Assembly: GCA_949130495.1 (NCBI GenBank)
Contig: OX422219.1
Span: 261,625,111-261,689,110 of the forward strand
Direction: 5' to 3'
Source: Sambucus nigra
Taxonomy: Eukaryota; Streptophyta; Magnoliopsida; Dipsacales; Adoxaceae
Length of the DNA stretch: 64,000 bases
A program made the translations under genes and the position numbers. Under the pieces are notes generated by a model that saw only the letters and a list, made by a program, of their open reading frames with translations, was not told the origin of the DNA and did not search any database. The first letter of the stretch is position 1. Each line of letters begins with the position of its first letter. Of the stretch, positions 9,522-21,770 are shown piece by piece.

Positions 9522-12440
9522 TCCAGTGTCACTAGTTGTAAATGGATATAAAAGGCAAAGAAAAGGGATTCCTAGGATTACTTTGTCTGTCATATTTTTT
9601 ACTAAAACGAAAGGTGTTTTGTAACATACATTATTTTGACAAATATGAGCTTTGGGTAATTTGTATTTGATTTGCATTTTACTTCCATTGGCTGAGTTTA
9701 ATCGTTCAGATGTTTTATGATAATACCGGGTTGGAATTAATCCTTCTTGTAGGCAATTTAAATCTGCGCCCGAATCAATTAATGCTATGACTTTTACTTC
9801 ATATTCTTTGTCAATGATTAAAGTTACTTGTACATGCCACTTTTGCAAATTAATTTGGTTTATGATATTTAATTGTTGATCTGTTTCTTCCTCTGTTACT
9901 ATTTTGTCATCCTCTGGTTCACTTTCTGAGGAGATAACTTTTTGCTTTTGGAAGGTTTGGTCAACTTTTAAAATAGTGATATCTTGTTTTAACTCTTTAC
10001 TTTCTATTTTGATGTCTTTGATATCTTGTTTAATTATGTTAACTTCTCGTTGAAGATCTTGCAATGTAATTTCTTTGTGAGTTTTAAATCGTTTTAGAGT
10101 ATTATCAAGACTTATCTTATGTTGTTTCTTTCCAGCATCTTCTTCTTTAGATAATAATTTTTTAAATTTGGATAGGTATTGTGATTTTAAATCTCGGTTT
10201 TCTATTTTTCCAATTAAATCGATTATAGTTCTTCCTGTTTAGTGAGGACATTAATAGTTTTACAGCAATTGTCCTTACATCCTAAATTTATATCTGGAGA
10301 GCTAGAATTTGTACCCTGTTGCACCATGTACCGGATTCATAGTAACTTGATGATTCGTAATCAGTGTTTATTTCACCTTCACTAGAAGAATTTTTTAGTT
10401 CAAAAATTTTATATATTTCCTGTGTTACTTCAGATGATAATTGTAACTGGTTAATTTGGGATTTTACTTTACATTCAGATTTGTAGTGACCCGTTTTTCC
10501 ACATTTATAACATTTTACTTTACTCTTGTCACTTTTCTTATTAGTTTGTGGTTTTTTGTGTTTTTTATAAAATTCCTTATTTTCTTTATTGTAAAATTTG
10601 TTGTTTTTGAAATAGTTTTTTCTATGTTTCTCATATCGTTTTGGATATGACTTGTATTTTTTATTTCTTGATGGTGCAACAGGGTTTAAGCCGTATTGTT
10701 CACAAAAATTTCCCATTTCGTATTTTGCTTTTAATTTTTCTTTATTAGCCTGTTTACTTATTTTCATATCTATACACATTTTTAATCCTTCTTTCTGGAT
10801 TGTACTTATTATGTCTCCATATGTAAGATTGTTATAATCAATGTGTCCATTGGTGTTACTTAGGACTTCTCTTATTTTATGAGCAAATAAATTTGGTAAA
10901 CCATTAATGAATTTTTCTTTCCAAAATGGTTCATTACTATCGTCTCTAAGCATAACTCGTGATGTGAAAACATCTTTGTACCATCTAAAATCACTTAAAG
11001 TTGGGCATCTAAGGTTACTTAGTTGATCATGAATCCTTGAGGTGATATTACTTGGTGTTCCTAAAAAATGTTTTATTATTGTGAAAACTAAAGTGTTAAC
11101 TCCATCTGGAATCCCCATTCCAATGTTTTCATCAAAAATTGGGAGGCCATTAGCATCTTGTTGGACAGCAGATTTAATTTGTTCCTTTGATTCTTCGGTA
11201 AGATGTTTATCCCACCAAGATTTTAATGTTCCTGTGAATCCCATGGTTAATAGCTCAACTATTTCTGTTTGGGGAATGTTTTGATTGTTTAAGTAATTGT
11301 TGGCAACCATAGATATGTGTTGCATCTTATTTAAAATTTCTTGTTCAGATAACCCATCTATGTTCCATTCATAAAGTCTATCTGAAGAAACTGAAAATTG
11401 ATTGTGAACATTTCTTTCTTCATATTGCATATCTGGGGGTGTTGGTCTAGTATACCAATTTTTTGTTAAGGTGGTAGGAGTTACTCTAGAAGTTTTTATT
11501 CTATTTAATTTAACATTAGTAAATTGGTTTTCAATAGTCTGGATATCTTCATCCGTAGTAGTTTCTTGGGATGAGTCTGTATAAGTACTTTTGTTAATAG
11601 TTGTAATAGTTTTTGATGACTCTGCTTTGACTTCTGCTTTGATATCTTTAAGCATTTTTTCTATTTTATCTAGAGTCTTTTCAGACTTTGTTTGTAAACT
11701 TACTCCTTTTCGGACTTCTGGAAGTTGAATTAAAGGTATTTCTTTTTTATATGGTAGGTTTGGTTTATCTATCTTATTTTCAATAGATTCTAGTTGTTTT
11801 CCTAGAGTATTTAGGTATTGATTAGTGTAATTATTTTGTTCAATAACCTTTTTGATTTCATCATTAGTAGAAGTAACTTTAAAGGGTGTAGCCACTACTT
11901 CTGTTCCCATGTGATTTACTAAAATGGTTTCTAGTGGAGGGTGACTAGATGATACTGTTGTTTTGTCTTGTTTTGTCCATTTTACTTTTGTTAGGACATT
12001 TATTGTTTGATAATAGTTATCTAAATAGTCGAAAAATTTTATGTCTGTTCTTAATTCATTCATTAAAGTTTTCCATTTTCTTAGTATTCTAGCCTTTTCA
12101 CTTTGGGAATATTTTTCTCGATATGCTCGTCGTCTAGTACGGTTTTCTTTTGACTGAAAATCTTCTCCTAGTTTAATCATGTCAGTTTTATAGTCTTTAT
12201 TGATTGTTAATAATTGGTGATTTACTGAACCTGTTTCAAAATCTGTTTGAGTGGGGGAATGTTGATCTTCATCATCATTGAAATTAGATGTTGCTGTATA
12301 GCAGGGTTTACTTACTTGGTTCTTTGTATCAATTTCTTTTAACTTAAGATTACGTCTGGGTATTAAATCTTCATCTTTTCTTGTTGAATAACTTGTTTGG
12401 GATTTATTATCATCTTTGGATTTACTATCATCTCTAAAAT
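9522..12440 (-). pseudogene. Copy C: coat/zinc knuckle/protease segment, broken
   Basis: Minus-strand viral ORF1 from just after the movement protein to the end of the protease. It includes a coiled-coil-like stretch, the coat region, the zinc knuckle CYKCGKTGHYKSEC (about 10530-10489) and the protease motif DSGAD (about 9775). Breaks include a 17-base insertion at about 10309-10325 that shifts the frame, and a small deletion near 10235. The open frame reading into it from 12585 is a chance join with the antisense of copy D's start. It lies head to head with copy D. Confidence 0.8.
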
Positions 12441-12467
12441 GTATCAAAACATTTTGAGAAAACAAAC

Positions 12468-12491
12468 ATGAAAATTGTGAGGAGAAAATAG
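12468..12491 (+). CDS. Seven-codon upstream ORF before ORF1, copy D
   Basis: ATG AAA ATT GTG AGG AGA AAA TAG ends 20 bases before the ORF1 ATG at 12512. The same uORF is kept before ORF1 of copy E. Short ORFs in the leader are common in Caulimoviridae, where they affect ribosome movement. A role here is inference. Confidence 0.4.
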   Translation: MKIVRRK

Positions 12492-12511
12492 GTTCCTTAG
12501 AAGCTTTAAAA

Positions 12512-15500
12512 ATGAATAGATTATTTAGGTCAAATTCTTTGGCTAGTTCTAGCTCTAGATCTTCTTTAGCTTTTCCCCCAGACATAATAAACGAAGAAGA
12601 ACATGTTTATGAAGAAGTAAATTTAGATTTAAATGATTGGAATATTCCCAAAGTCCCAACAAAAGAAATTTACAAAACCAGTTTTCTAAAGTCATCATTT
12701 AATACTAATTACAATGTTAAAACAGTTGAACATGTTTATGCTTTGAATAAAGAACATGATAGAATTCAATTATTAACTAGTGAAGCTATTACAAAACAAA
12801 GAAAAAATGGATTCAATTTCCTACACATAGGATTGATACAAGTAGCAGTCAAACCATTAACCAGTAAAGGAATAAATGCCTCTATTCTCCTATGTCTTAG
12901 AGATGCTAGACATACTAATTACAACACCAGTATTTTAGGAATGATGGAATCAAGCCTATTTAATGGTCCAATACATTTTAATTGTTTTCCTGATTTTACG
13001 TTAAGTTTAACAGACCCTCACATATTAAAAACTATGACACTGAATATTAAAACATCTGGTTATGAAATGTTAGAAGGAAGTAAACCACTTGCTTTAATTT
13101 ATAGAATTTATTACAAATGTTTAAGGACAAATCTAAATGTCCACGCTTTAGTAAAAAGCCCGAAAGATAAAACCCTTTTAATACAAAGCAGTACAAATGA
13201 TGCTAATATTCAAGTCCCTAGGTCAATAAATTGGAAAGATATTAATTTACCAAACGATTGGTTATTAGAAAATGAAAATCATCCCAGAAAAGTACAAAAC
13301 AATGCTATTAATCTAGAACGAATCCAAGAATACCTTGATGGATAAGTTAGGATAAGTTTTGATCAACCACGATTTAGAAACCTCCATATTAGAGATGATA
13401 GTAAATCCAAAGATGATAATAAATCCCAAACAAGTTATTCAACAAGAAAAGATGAAGATTTAATACCCAGACGTAATCTTAAGTTAAAAGAAATTAATAC
13501 AACCTCCCAAGTAAGTAAACCCTGCTATACAGCAACATCTAATTTTAATGATGATGAAGATCAACATTCCCCCACTCAAACAGATTTTGAAACAGGTTCA
13601 GTAAATCACCAATTATTAACAATCAATAAAGACTATAAAACTGACATGATTAAACTAGGAGAAGATTTTGAGTCAAAAGAAAACCGTTCTAGACGACGGG
13701 CATATCGAGAAAAATATTCCCAAAGTGAAAAAGCTAGAATACTAAGAAAATGGAAAACTTTAATGAATGAATTAAGAACAGACATAAAATTTTTCGACTA
13801 TTTAGATAACTATTATCAAACAATAAATGTCCTAACAAAAGTAAAATGGACAAAACAAGACAAAACAACAGTATCATCTAGTCACCCTCCACTAGAAACC
13901 ATTTTAGTAAATCACATGGGAACAGAAGTAGTGGCTACACCCTTTAAAGTTACTTCTACTAATGATGAAATCAAAAAGGTTATTGAACAAAATAATTACA
14001 CTAATCAATACCTAAATACTCTAGGAAAACAACTAGAATCTATTGAAAATAAGATAGATAAACCAAACCTACCATATAAAAAAGAAATACCTTTAATTCA
14101 ACTTCCAGAAGTTCGAAAAGGAGTAAGTTTACAAACAAAGTCTGAAAAGACTCTAGATAAAATAGAAAAAATGCTTAAAGACATCAAAGCAGAAGTCAAA
14201 GCAGAGTCATCAAAAACTATTACAACTATTAACAAAAGTACTTATACAGACTCATCCCAAGAAACTACTACGGATGAAGATATCCAGACTATTGAAAACC
14301 AATTTACTAATGTTGAATTAAATAGAATAAAAACTTCTAAAGTAGCTCCTACCACCTTAACAAAAAATTGGTATACTAGACCAACACCCCCAGATATGCA
14401 ATATGAAGAAAGAAATGTTCACAATCAATTTTCAGTTTCTTCAGATAGACTTTATGAATGGAACATAGATGGATTATCTGAACAAGAAATTTTAAATAAG
14501 ATGCAACACATATCTATGGTTGCCAACAATTACTTAAACAATCAAAACATTCCCCAAACAGAAATAGTTGAGCTATTAACCATGGGATTCACAGGAACAT
14601 TAAAATCTTGGTGGGATAAACATCTTACCGAAGAATCAAAGGAACAAATTAAATCTGCTGTCCAACAAGATGCTAATGGCCTCCCAATTTTTGATGAAAA
14701 CATTGGAATGGGGATTCCAGATGGAGTTAACACTTTAGTTTTCACAATAATAAAACATTTTTTAGGAACACCAAGTAATATCACCTCAAGGATTCATGAT
14801 CAACTAAGTAACCTTAGATGCCCAACTTTAAGTGATTTTAGATGGTACAAAGATGTTTTCACATCACGAGTAATGCTTAGAGACGATAGTAATGAACCAT
14901 TTTGGAAAGAAAAATTCATTAATGGTTTACCAAATTTATTTGCTCATAAAATAAGAGAAGTCCTAAGTAACACCAATGGACACATTGATTATAACAATCT
15001 TACATATGGAGACATAATAAGTACAATCCAGAAAGAAGGATTAAAAATGTGTATAGATATGAAAATAAGTAAACAGGCTAATAAAGAAAAATTAAAAGCA
15101 AAATACGAAATGGGAAATTTTTGTGAACAATACGGCTTAAACCCTGTTGCACCATCAAGAAATAAAAAATATAAGTCATATCCAAAACGATATGAGAAAC
15201 ATAGAAAAAACTATTTCAAAAACAACAAATTTTACAATAAAGAAAATAAGGAATTTTATAAAAAACACAAAAAACCACAAACTAATAAGAAAAGTGACAA
15301 GAGTAAAGTAAAATGTTATAAATGTGGAAAAACGGGTCACTACAAATCTGAATGTAAAGTAAAATCCCAAATTAACCAGTTACAATTATCATCTAAAGTA
15401 ACACAGGAAATATATAAAATTTTTGAACTAAAAAATTCTTCTAGTGAAGGTGAAATAAACACTGATTACGAATCATCAAGTTACTATGAATCCGGTACAA

Positions 15501-17944
15501 ATTCTAGCTCTCCAGATATAAATTTAGGATGTAAGGACAATTGTTGTAAAACTATTAATGTCCTCACTAAACAGGAAGAACAGGAAGAACTATTAATCGA
15601 TTTAATTGGAAAAATAGAAAACCGAGATTTAAAATCACAATACCTATCCAAATTTAAAAAATTATTATCTAAAGAAGAAGATACTGGAAAGAAACAACAT
15701 AAGATAAGTCTTGATAATACTCTAAAACGATTTAAAACTCACAAAGAAATTACATTACAAGATCTTCAACGAGAAGTTAACATAATTAAACAAGATATCA
15801 AAGACATCAAAATAGAAAGTAAAGAGTTAAAACAAGATATCACTATTTTAAAAGTTGACCAAACCTTCCAAAAGCAAAAAGTTATCTCCTTAGAAAGTGA
15901 ACCAGAGGATGACAAAATAGTAACAGAGGAAGAAACAGATCAACAATTAAATATCATAAACCAAATTAATTTGCAAAAGTGGCATGTACAAGTAACTTTA
16001 ATCATTGACAAAGAATATGAAGTAAAAGTCATAGCATTAATTGATTCAGGCGCGGATTTAAATTGCCTACAAGAAGGATTAATTCCAACCCGGTATTATC
16101 ATAAAACATCTGAACGATTAAACTCAGCCAATGGAAGTAAAATGCAAATCAAATACAAATTACCCAAAGCTCATATTTGTCAAAATAATGTATGTTACAA
16201 AACACCTTTCGTTTTAGTAAAAAATATGACAGACAAAGTAATCCTAGGAATCCCTTTTCTTTGCCTTTTATATCCATTTACAACTAGTGACACTGGAATA
16301 ACCTCAATAGCCTTCGGACAACAAGTAAAATTCGAATTTCTCTCAAAACCAGAAATCAGGGATTTAAAAACTCTCAAAGAATTTTCAATATCAATCAAGC
16401 GTCTTCAATATAAGAGAAAACAATTAAATTTTCTAAATGAAGAAATAAGATACAAAAGAATTGAAGAACAACTTACTAATAAACCTCTCCAAGATGAAAT
16501 AGAAAAATTCAAGATAAAAATCACAAATGAAATCTGTTCTGATCTACCAAATGCCTTCTTACATAGAAAGAAACATATAGTAACCTTACCATACACCAAG
16601 GATTTTAGTGAAAAATTTATTCCTACAAAAGCAAGACCTATTCAAATGAATCAAGAAGATATGGAACTATGTAAAGATGAAATTAATGGGTTTTTACAAA
16701 AAGGAATTATAAGGAAAAGTAAATCTCCCTGGTCATGCCCCGCATTCTATGTCAGAAAAAATGCTGAGTTAGAAAGAGGAGTTCCCAGGTTAGTCATCAA
16801 TTACAAACCACTTAATAAAGTTTTAGAATGGATAAGATATCCAATCCCAAATAAACGCGACCTCATGAACCGATTAAATCAAGCAAAATTTTTTTCCAAG
16901 TTTGATATGAAGAGTGGATTTTGGCAAATACAAATCCATGAAAAAGATAGATACAAAACCGCATTCACAACCCCATTTGGTCACTATGAGTGGTGTGTCA
17001 TGCCGTTTGGCTTAAAAAATGCACCTAGTGAATTCCAGAATATCATGAATGAAATATTTAATCCTTCATCCCATTTCACGATTGTCTACATTGATGATGT
17101 CCTCATCTATTCCCACACACTCGAAGAACACTGGAAACACTTAAAATTATTTTTTGAACTAATAAAAACTAATGGTTTAGTAGTTTCAGCCTCAAAAATC
17201 AATTTATTTCAAACAAAGGTCCGATTTTTAGGTCATAACATTTATCAAGAAAAAATTAGTCCCATAGATAGAGCCATTCAATTTGCTGATAAATTTCCTG
17301 ATGAAATCCTCGAAAAAACGCAACTCCAAAGGTTTCTAGGATCATTAAACTACATTGCCGAATTTTATCCAAATCTTCGCAAACAATGCAAACCATTATT
17401 TGAGAGACTACAATGTAACCCTCCTCCTTGGACTTTAGAACATACCTCGATAGTCCAAAACGTAAAAAAACATGTTAAAACCCTACCTTGTCTCGGTCTT
17501 TCTACACCCAATTCATTCAAAATCATTGAAATCGATGCCTCTGACATTGGCTACGGAGGTATTCTTAAACAGAAAATCAACCCTCATTCCCCTGAGCAAA
17601 TTGTTCGATTCTATTCCGGAGTCTGGAACAAAGCGCAAAGTAATTATAGTACTATTAAAAAGGAAATATTATCTATTGTTTTATGTGTTTCGAAATTTCA
17701 GAGTGACATTTTAAATCAAAAGTTTTTAATCCGTGTAGATTGTAAAAGTGCTAAATATGTTTTAGAAAAGGATGTCCACAATATTGCTTCCAAACAAATT
17801 TTTGCTAGATGGCAATCTATATTAAGCATTTTTGATTTCGATATTGACTATATTAAAGGAAGTGAGAATTCAATTCCTGATTTTCTCACACGTGAATTTC
17901 TACAGAATAACAATGACGGAGAAAAATCCCCAGAAGACACCTAG
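12512..17944 (+). pseudogene. Copy D: ORF1 polyprotein, one nonsense codon
   Basis: A full-length counterpart of copy E ORF1: movement protein, coat, zinc knuckle (about 15314-15355), protease DSGAD (about 16043), RT with YIDD (about 17087) and RNase H. A single TCA-to-TAA change at 13343-13345 ends the frame after the movement-protein region (277 codons). The frame is then open again to 17944. Other differences from E are scattered substitutions. It lies in the same orientation as E, with ORF1 starts about 10.1 kb apart. Functions follow the family: cell-to-cell movement, encapsidation, polyprotein cleavage and reverse transcription. Confidence 0.85.
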
Positions 17945-19160
17945 AGCTCTTGCTCTACCCACAAGCCAATCTTCTACTAAACTTGCATCCCCTCTCCAAG
18001 TTACAAACAGATACCAGGTCCTTGGAAACATCCCAAGACCAAATTTTAGTTACAGTTCCACTCTTGCCACTCCTGCAGAGTTTGGACCTTCTTCCAGTCA
18101 ATACCTAGTCAATGACCCATTTGCTCCTCAGCCGATTCAACAGATTACTAAAACCAAATTTTATAATCATCCTACCAGAACTGATTATGTGCTCAAACCA
18201 AATTTTTCAAATCTATTTTCTATTGAGCCAAATCACAACCATATTAAAAATCCCATTGATTTAATAAAAAACTATTTTCCCCATTCTTGGCATTTTACTC
18301 CCCATCATCCTGCCAAGACTTTAAAATTTTACATGGATATCCTCTGCTCCTCAGAATCAGTTCGTATTAAAGCCATCACTGATCGCAACGATTCGTCAAG
18401 GATTCTTTACCATTCCTTGCATATTAATAATATAATCTCTCTTCAAGATTGGGGATCTCATCCCTCCATTCTAAAATCACTTCCAAGTCACCAAATTCAA
18501 TTCAGTTATTATGATTATATTGAAGCATGGTTTAAAGTTCTCCTTTACCAAAATGAATCATTCACTCACTCTTGGTTCCTTTGTTTTGATCAAAAATTCA
18601 AAAGTCAAATTCCTTCCTGGTTTTCCCAGTGGTGGACACAACATGGTTCTATCCCAGAAATCCTACCTATCGACCTGCAAGAACAAGTTAAATATTTTTC
18701 TACAGCTTTTAAAATAAATGATCATAACTCCCAGTTCCCAGTTTTACTTTTATTCTGCAGCAAATACAAAGTTCCATGGATATTCAAGTGGCAATATGCT
18801 ATGCAACAGCCAACAATGGTTCGACAATTTTATGTTAAATGGTGGGACTCTTTCAATCATCAAAGGATTATTAATGCTGTCCAAATGGAGTTTCCTTGCC
18901 AGCCAATCATTCCAGTTCAGGCAGTTCAAGTAACAAAGAAATCCAGTCAAAGTTCTATGGATACAATATTAGCCAAGTCAAAGAAATCCCAGCAGCTCAA
19001 AGATCTAGCGAAACAGCTCCTTCTTCAAGCTGAAGCAGAAGATGAAAATTATTGTTCTCCCACTTCTTCTAATGAATCAACAAACAGTCACCAAGTTAAC
19101 ACATCGGATCCATATTCAAGTTCTTTATTCCAAGATGCTCAGGACCCTTACAGTCTGTAA
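17913..19160 (+). CDS. Copy D: ORF2 protein of unknown function
   Basis: A 415-codon frame starting at MTEKNPQ. An in-frame ATG lies upstream at 17832 inside ORF1, but 17913 is preferred because it gives the short overlap (32 nt) usual between consecutive viral ORFs. The N-terminus is rich in Pro and Ser. The middle has many Trp and Tyr residues and the C-terminus has a Lys/Gln-rich, probably helical segment and an acidic Ser-rich tail. It resembles no protein I know outside the second ORF described for florendoviruses. The frame is open, but the copy is old and expression is unproven. Confidence 0.75.
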   Translation: MTEKNPQKTPRALALPTSQSSTKLASPLQVTNRYQVLGNIPRPNFSYSSTLATPAEFGPSSSQYLVNDPFAPQPIQQITKTKFYNHPTRTDYVLKPNFSNLFSIEPNHNHIKNPIDLIKNYFPHSWHFTPHHPAKTLKFYMDILCSSESVRIKAITDRNDSSRILYHSLHINNIISLQDWGSHPSILKSLPSHQIQFSYYDYIEAWFKVLLYQNESFTHSWFLCFDQKFKSQIPSWFSQWWTQHGSIPEILPIDLQEQVKYFSTAFKINDHNSQFPVLLLFCSKYKVPWIFKWQYAMQQPTMVRQFYVKWWDSFNHQRIINAVQMEFPCQPIIPVQAVQVTKKSSQSSMDTILAKSKKSQQLKDLAKQLLLQAEAEDENYCSPTSSNESTNSHQVNTSDPYSSSLFQDAQDPYSL

Positions 19161-19896
19161 TAAATTAAATCCGTTTACCCCCAGGTGAAATTATTTACCC
19201 CAGTCAAAGTTACCCCCCCGGTGAAATTATATTTACCCCAGGTGAAAGTCAAAGTTACCCCAGGTTAAAATCAGTTTACCCATTTACCCGTCCTATTTAC
19301 CCCAGGTGAAAATCATTTCGTCGATTTACCCCAGGTGAAAGTCAATGTTACCCCAGGTTAAAATCAGTTTACCCAGTCAAAGTTACCCCAGGTTAAATCA
19401 GTTTACCCAGGTTAAAATCAGTTTACCCATTTACCCGTCCGATTTACCCCAGGTGAAAGTCAAAGTTACCCCAGGTTAAAATCAGTTTACCCATTTACCC
19501 GTCCTATTTACCCCAGGTGAAAATCATTTCGTCGATTTACCCCAGGTGAAAGTCAAAGTTACCCCAGGTTAAAATCAGTTTACCCATTTACCCGTCCTAT
19601 TTACCCCCGGTAAATGGAATTACCCCAATGAAATCTGCAGCTATAAATACCAAGCTCATTCTAGTCATTAATCAGTGTCCAATTCTCTGGAACTAAAACA
19701 CTCTCTAAACTTTCTCTCTCTATTACATTCTCAGTTTATATTCTGTATTAAACATTATGCTTTCAAGTTCATCCGGTTCAACCAACTGTATTAATCAGTA
19801 ATTTTGTAAGTTTACTTTCAGTTATTTCAGTTATTGTAATTTATGTTCTTCGTGTTCTTCAGTTTTCAGTATTAATAATTTCTGTTTTTATTATTA
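19161..19896 (+). promoter_or_regulatory. Copy D: intergenic repeat array, TATA box and leader
   Basis: After the ORF2 stop there is AATAAA (within GTAATAAATTAAA), then about 450 bases of TTTACCCCAGGT-type repeats, a TATA box (TATAAATA, 19642-19649) and a leader with a CT-rich stretch. The leader contains GTAAGT followed by TTTCAG, which resembles splice sites. It is cut at about 19895, where coat sequence of piece F begins. Confidence 0.7.
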
Positions 19897-21610
19897 GTTT
19901 TCACAATAATAAAACATTTTTTAGGAACACCAAGTAATATCACCTCAAGGATTCATGATCAACTAAGTAACCTTAGATACCCAACTTTAAGTGATTTTAG
20001 ATGGTACAAAGATGTTTTCACATCACGAGTAATGCTTAGAGACGATAGTAATGAACCATTTTGGAAAGAAAAATTCATTAATGGTTTACCAAATTTATTT
20101 GCTCATAAAATAAGAGAAGTCCTAAGTAACACCAATGGACACATTGATTATAACAATCTTACATATGGAGACATAATAAGTACAATCCAGAAAGAAGGAT
20201 TAAAAATGTGTATAGATATGAAAATAAGTAAACAGGCTAATAAAGAAAAATTAAAAGCAAAATACGAAATGGGAAATTTTTGTGAACAATACGGCTTAAA
20301 CCCTGTTGCACCATCAAGAAATAAAAAATACAAGTCATATCCAAAACGATATGAGAAACATAGAAAAAACTATTTCAAAAACAACAAATTTTACAATAAA
20401 GAAAATAAGGAATTTTATAAAAAACACAAAAAACCACAAACTAATAAGAAAAGTGACAAGAGTAAAGTAAAATGTTATAAATGTGGAAAAACGGGTCACT
20501 ACAAATCTGAATGTAAAGTAAAATCCCAGATTAACCAGTTACAATTATCATCTGAAGTAACACAGGAAATATATAAAATTTTTGAACTAAAAAATTCTTC
20601 TAGTGAAGGTGAAATAAACACTGATTACGAATCATCAAGTTACTATGAATCCGGTACAAACTCTAGCTCTCCAGATATAAATTTAGGATGTAAGGACAAT
20701 TGCTGTAAAACTATTAATGTCCTCACTAAACAGGAAGAACAGGAAGAACTATTAATTGATTTAATTGGAAAAATAGAAAAACCGAGATTTAAAATCACAA
20801 TACCTATCCAAATTTAAAAAATTATTATCCAAAGAAGAACATGCTGGAAAGAAACAACATAAGATAAGTCTTGATAATACTCTAAAAAGATTTAAAACTC
20901 ACAAAGAAATTACATTGCAAGATCTTCAACGAGAAGTTAACATAATTAAACAAGATATTAAAGACATCAAAATAGTAAGTAAAGAGTTAAAACAAGATAT
21001 CACTATTTTAAAAGTTGACCAAACCTTCCAAAAGCAAAAAGTTATCTCCTCAGAAAGTAAACCAGAGGATGACAAAATAGTAACAGAGGAAGAAACAGAT
21101 CAACAATTAAATATCATAAACCAAATTAATTTGCAAAAGTGGCATGTACAAGTAACTTTAATCATTGACAAAGAATATGAAGTAAAAGTCATAGCATTAA
21201 TTGATTCAGGCGCAGATTTAAATTGCCTACAAGAAGGATTAATTCCAACCCGGTATTATCATAAAACATCTGAACGATTAAACTCAGCCAATGGAAGTAA
21301 AATGCAAATCAAATACAAATTACCCAAAGCTCATATTTGTCAAAATAATGTATGTTACAAAACACCTTTCGTTTTAGTAAAAAATATGACAGACAAAGTA
21401 AGTTCTATGGATACAACATTAGCCAAGTCAAAGAAATCCCAGCAGCTCAAAGATCTAGCGAAACAGCTCCTTCTTCAAGCTGAAACAGAAGATGAAAATT
21501 ATTGTTCTCCCACTTCTTCTAATGAATCAACAAACAGTCACCAAGTTAACACATCGGATCCATATTCAAGTTCTTTATTCCAAGATGCTCAGGACCCTTA
21601 CAGTCTGTAA
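19897..21610 (+). pseudogene. Piece F: coat-protease segment fused to ORF2 C-terminus
   Basis: It starts in the coat region, keeps the zinc knuckle (about 20473-20514) and has a one-base insertion (extra A near 20780) that ends the first frame. The frame from 20915 runs through the protease motif DSGAD (about 21203). At about 21400 it passes in frame into the last 70 or so codons of ORF2, with RT, RNase H and most of ORF2 deleted. CAAAGT occurs at both parental edges, suggesting microhomology joining. It lies just downstream of copy D's promoter. Confidence 0.8.
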
Positions 21611-21770
21611 TAAATTAAATCCGTTTACCCCCAGGTGAAATTATTTACCCCAGTCAAAGTTACCCCCAGGTGAAATTATATTTACCCCAGGTGAAAATCG
21701 TTAGTCAAAATTACCCGCAGTAATATCAGTTTACCCAAGGTGAAACAAGTTACCCCAGGTTAATATCAGT
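21611..21770 (+). repeat. Piece F: truncated viral intergenic repeats
   Basis: About 160 bases of the TTTACCCC/AGGTGAAA array, with no TATA box, ending where the inverted coat fragment G starts. Confidence 0.75.

Noticed and set aside
10456..10650. Hydrophobic, Phe-rich small ORF antisense to the coat region (also at 15176 and 25255)
   Set aside because: It is the reverse reading of a Lys/Asn-rich, AT-rich stretch of viral ORF1 and appears in every copy for that reason.
10288..12585. 765-codon frame that seems to start with a new N-terminus
   Set aside because: The first 50 or so codons are antisense of copy D's ORF1 start joined across the C/D inversion. Only the part below about 12440 is viral coat.
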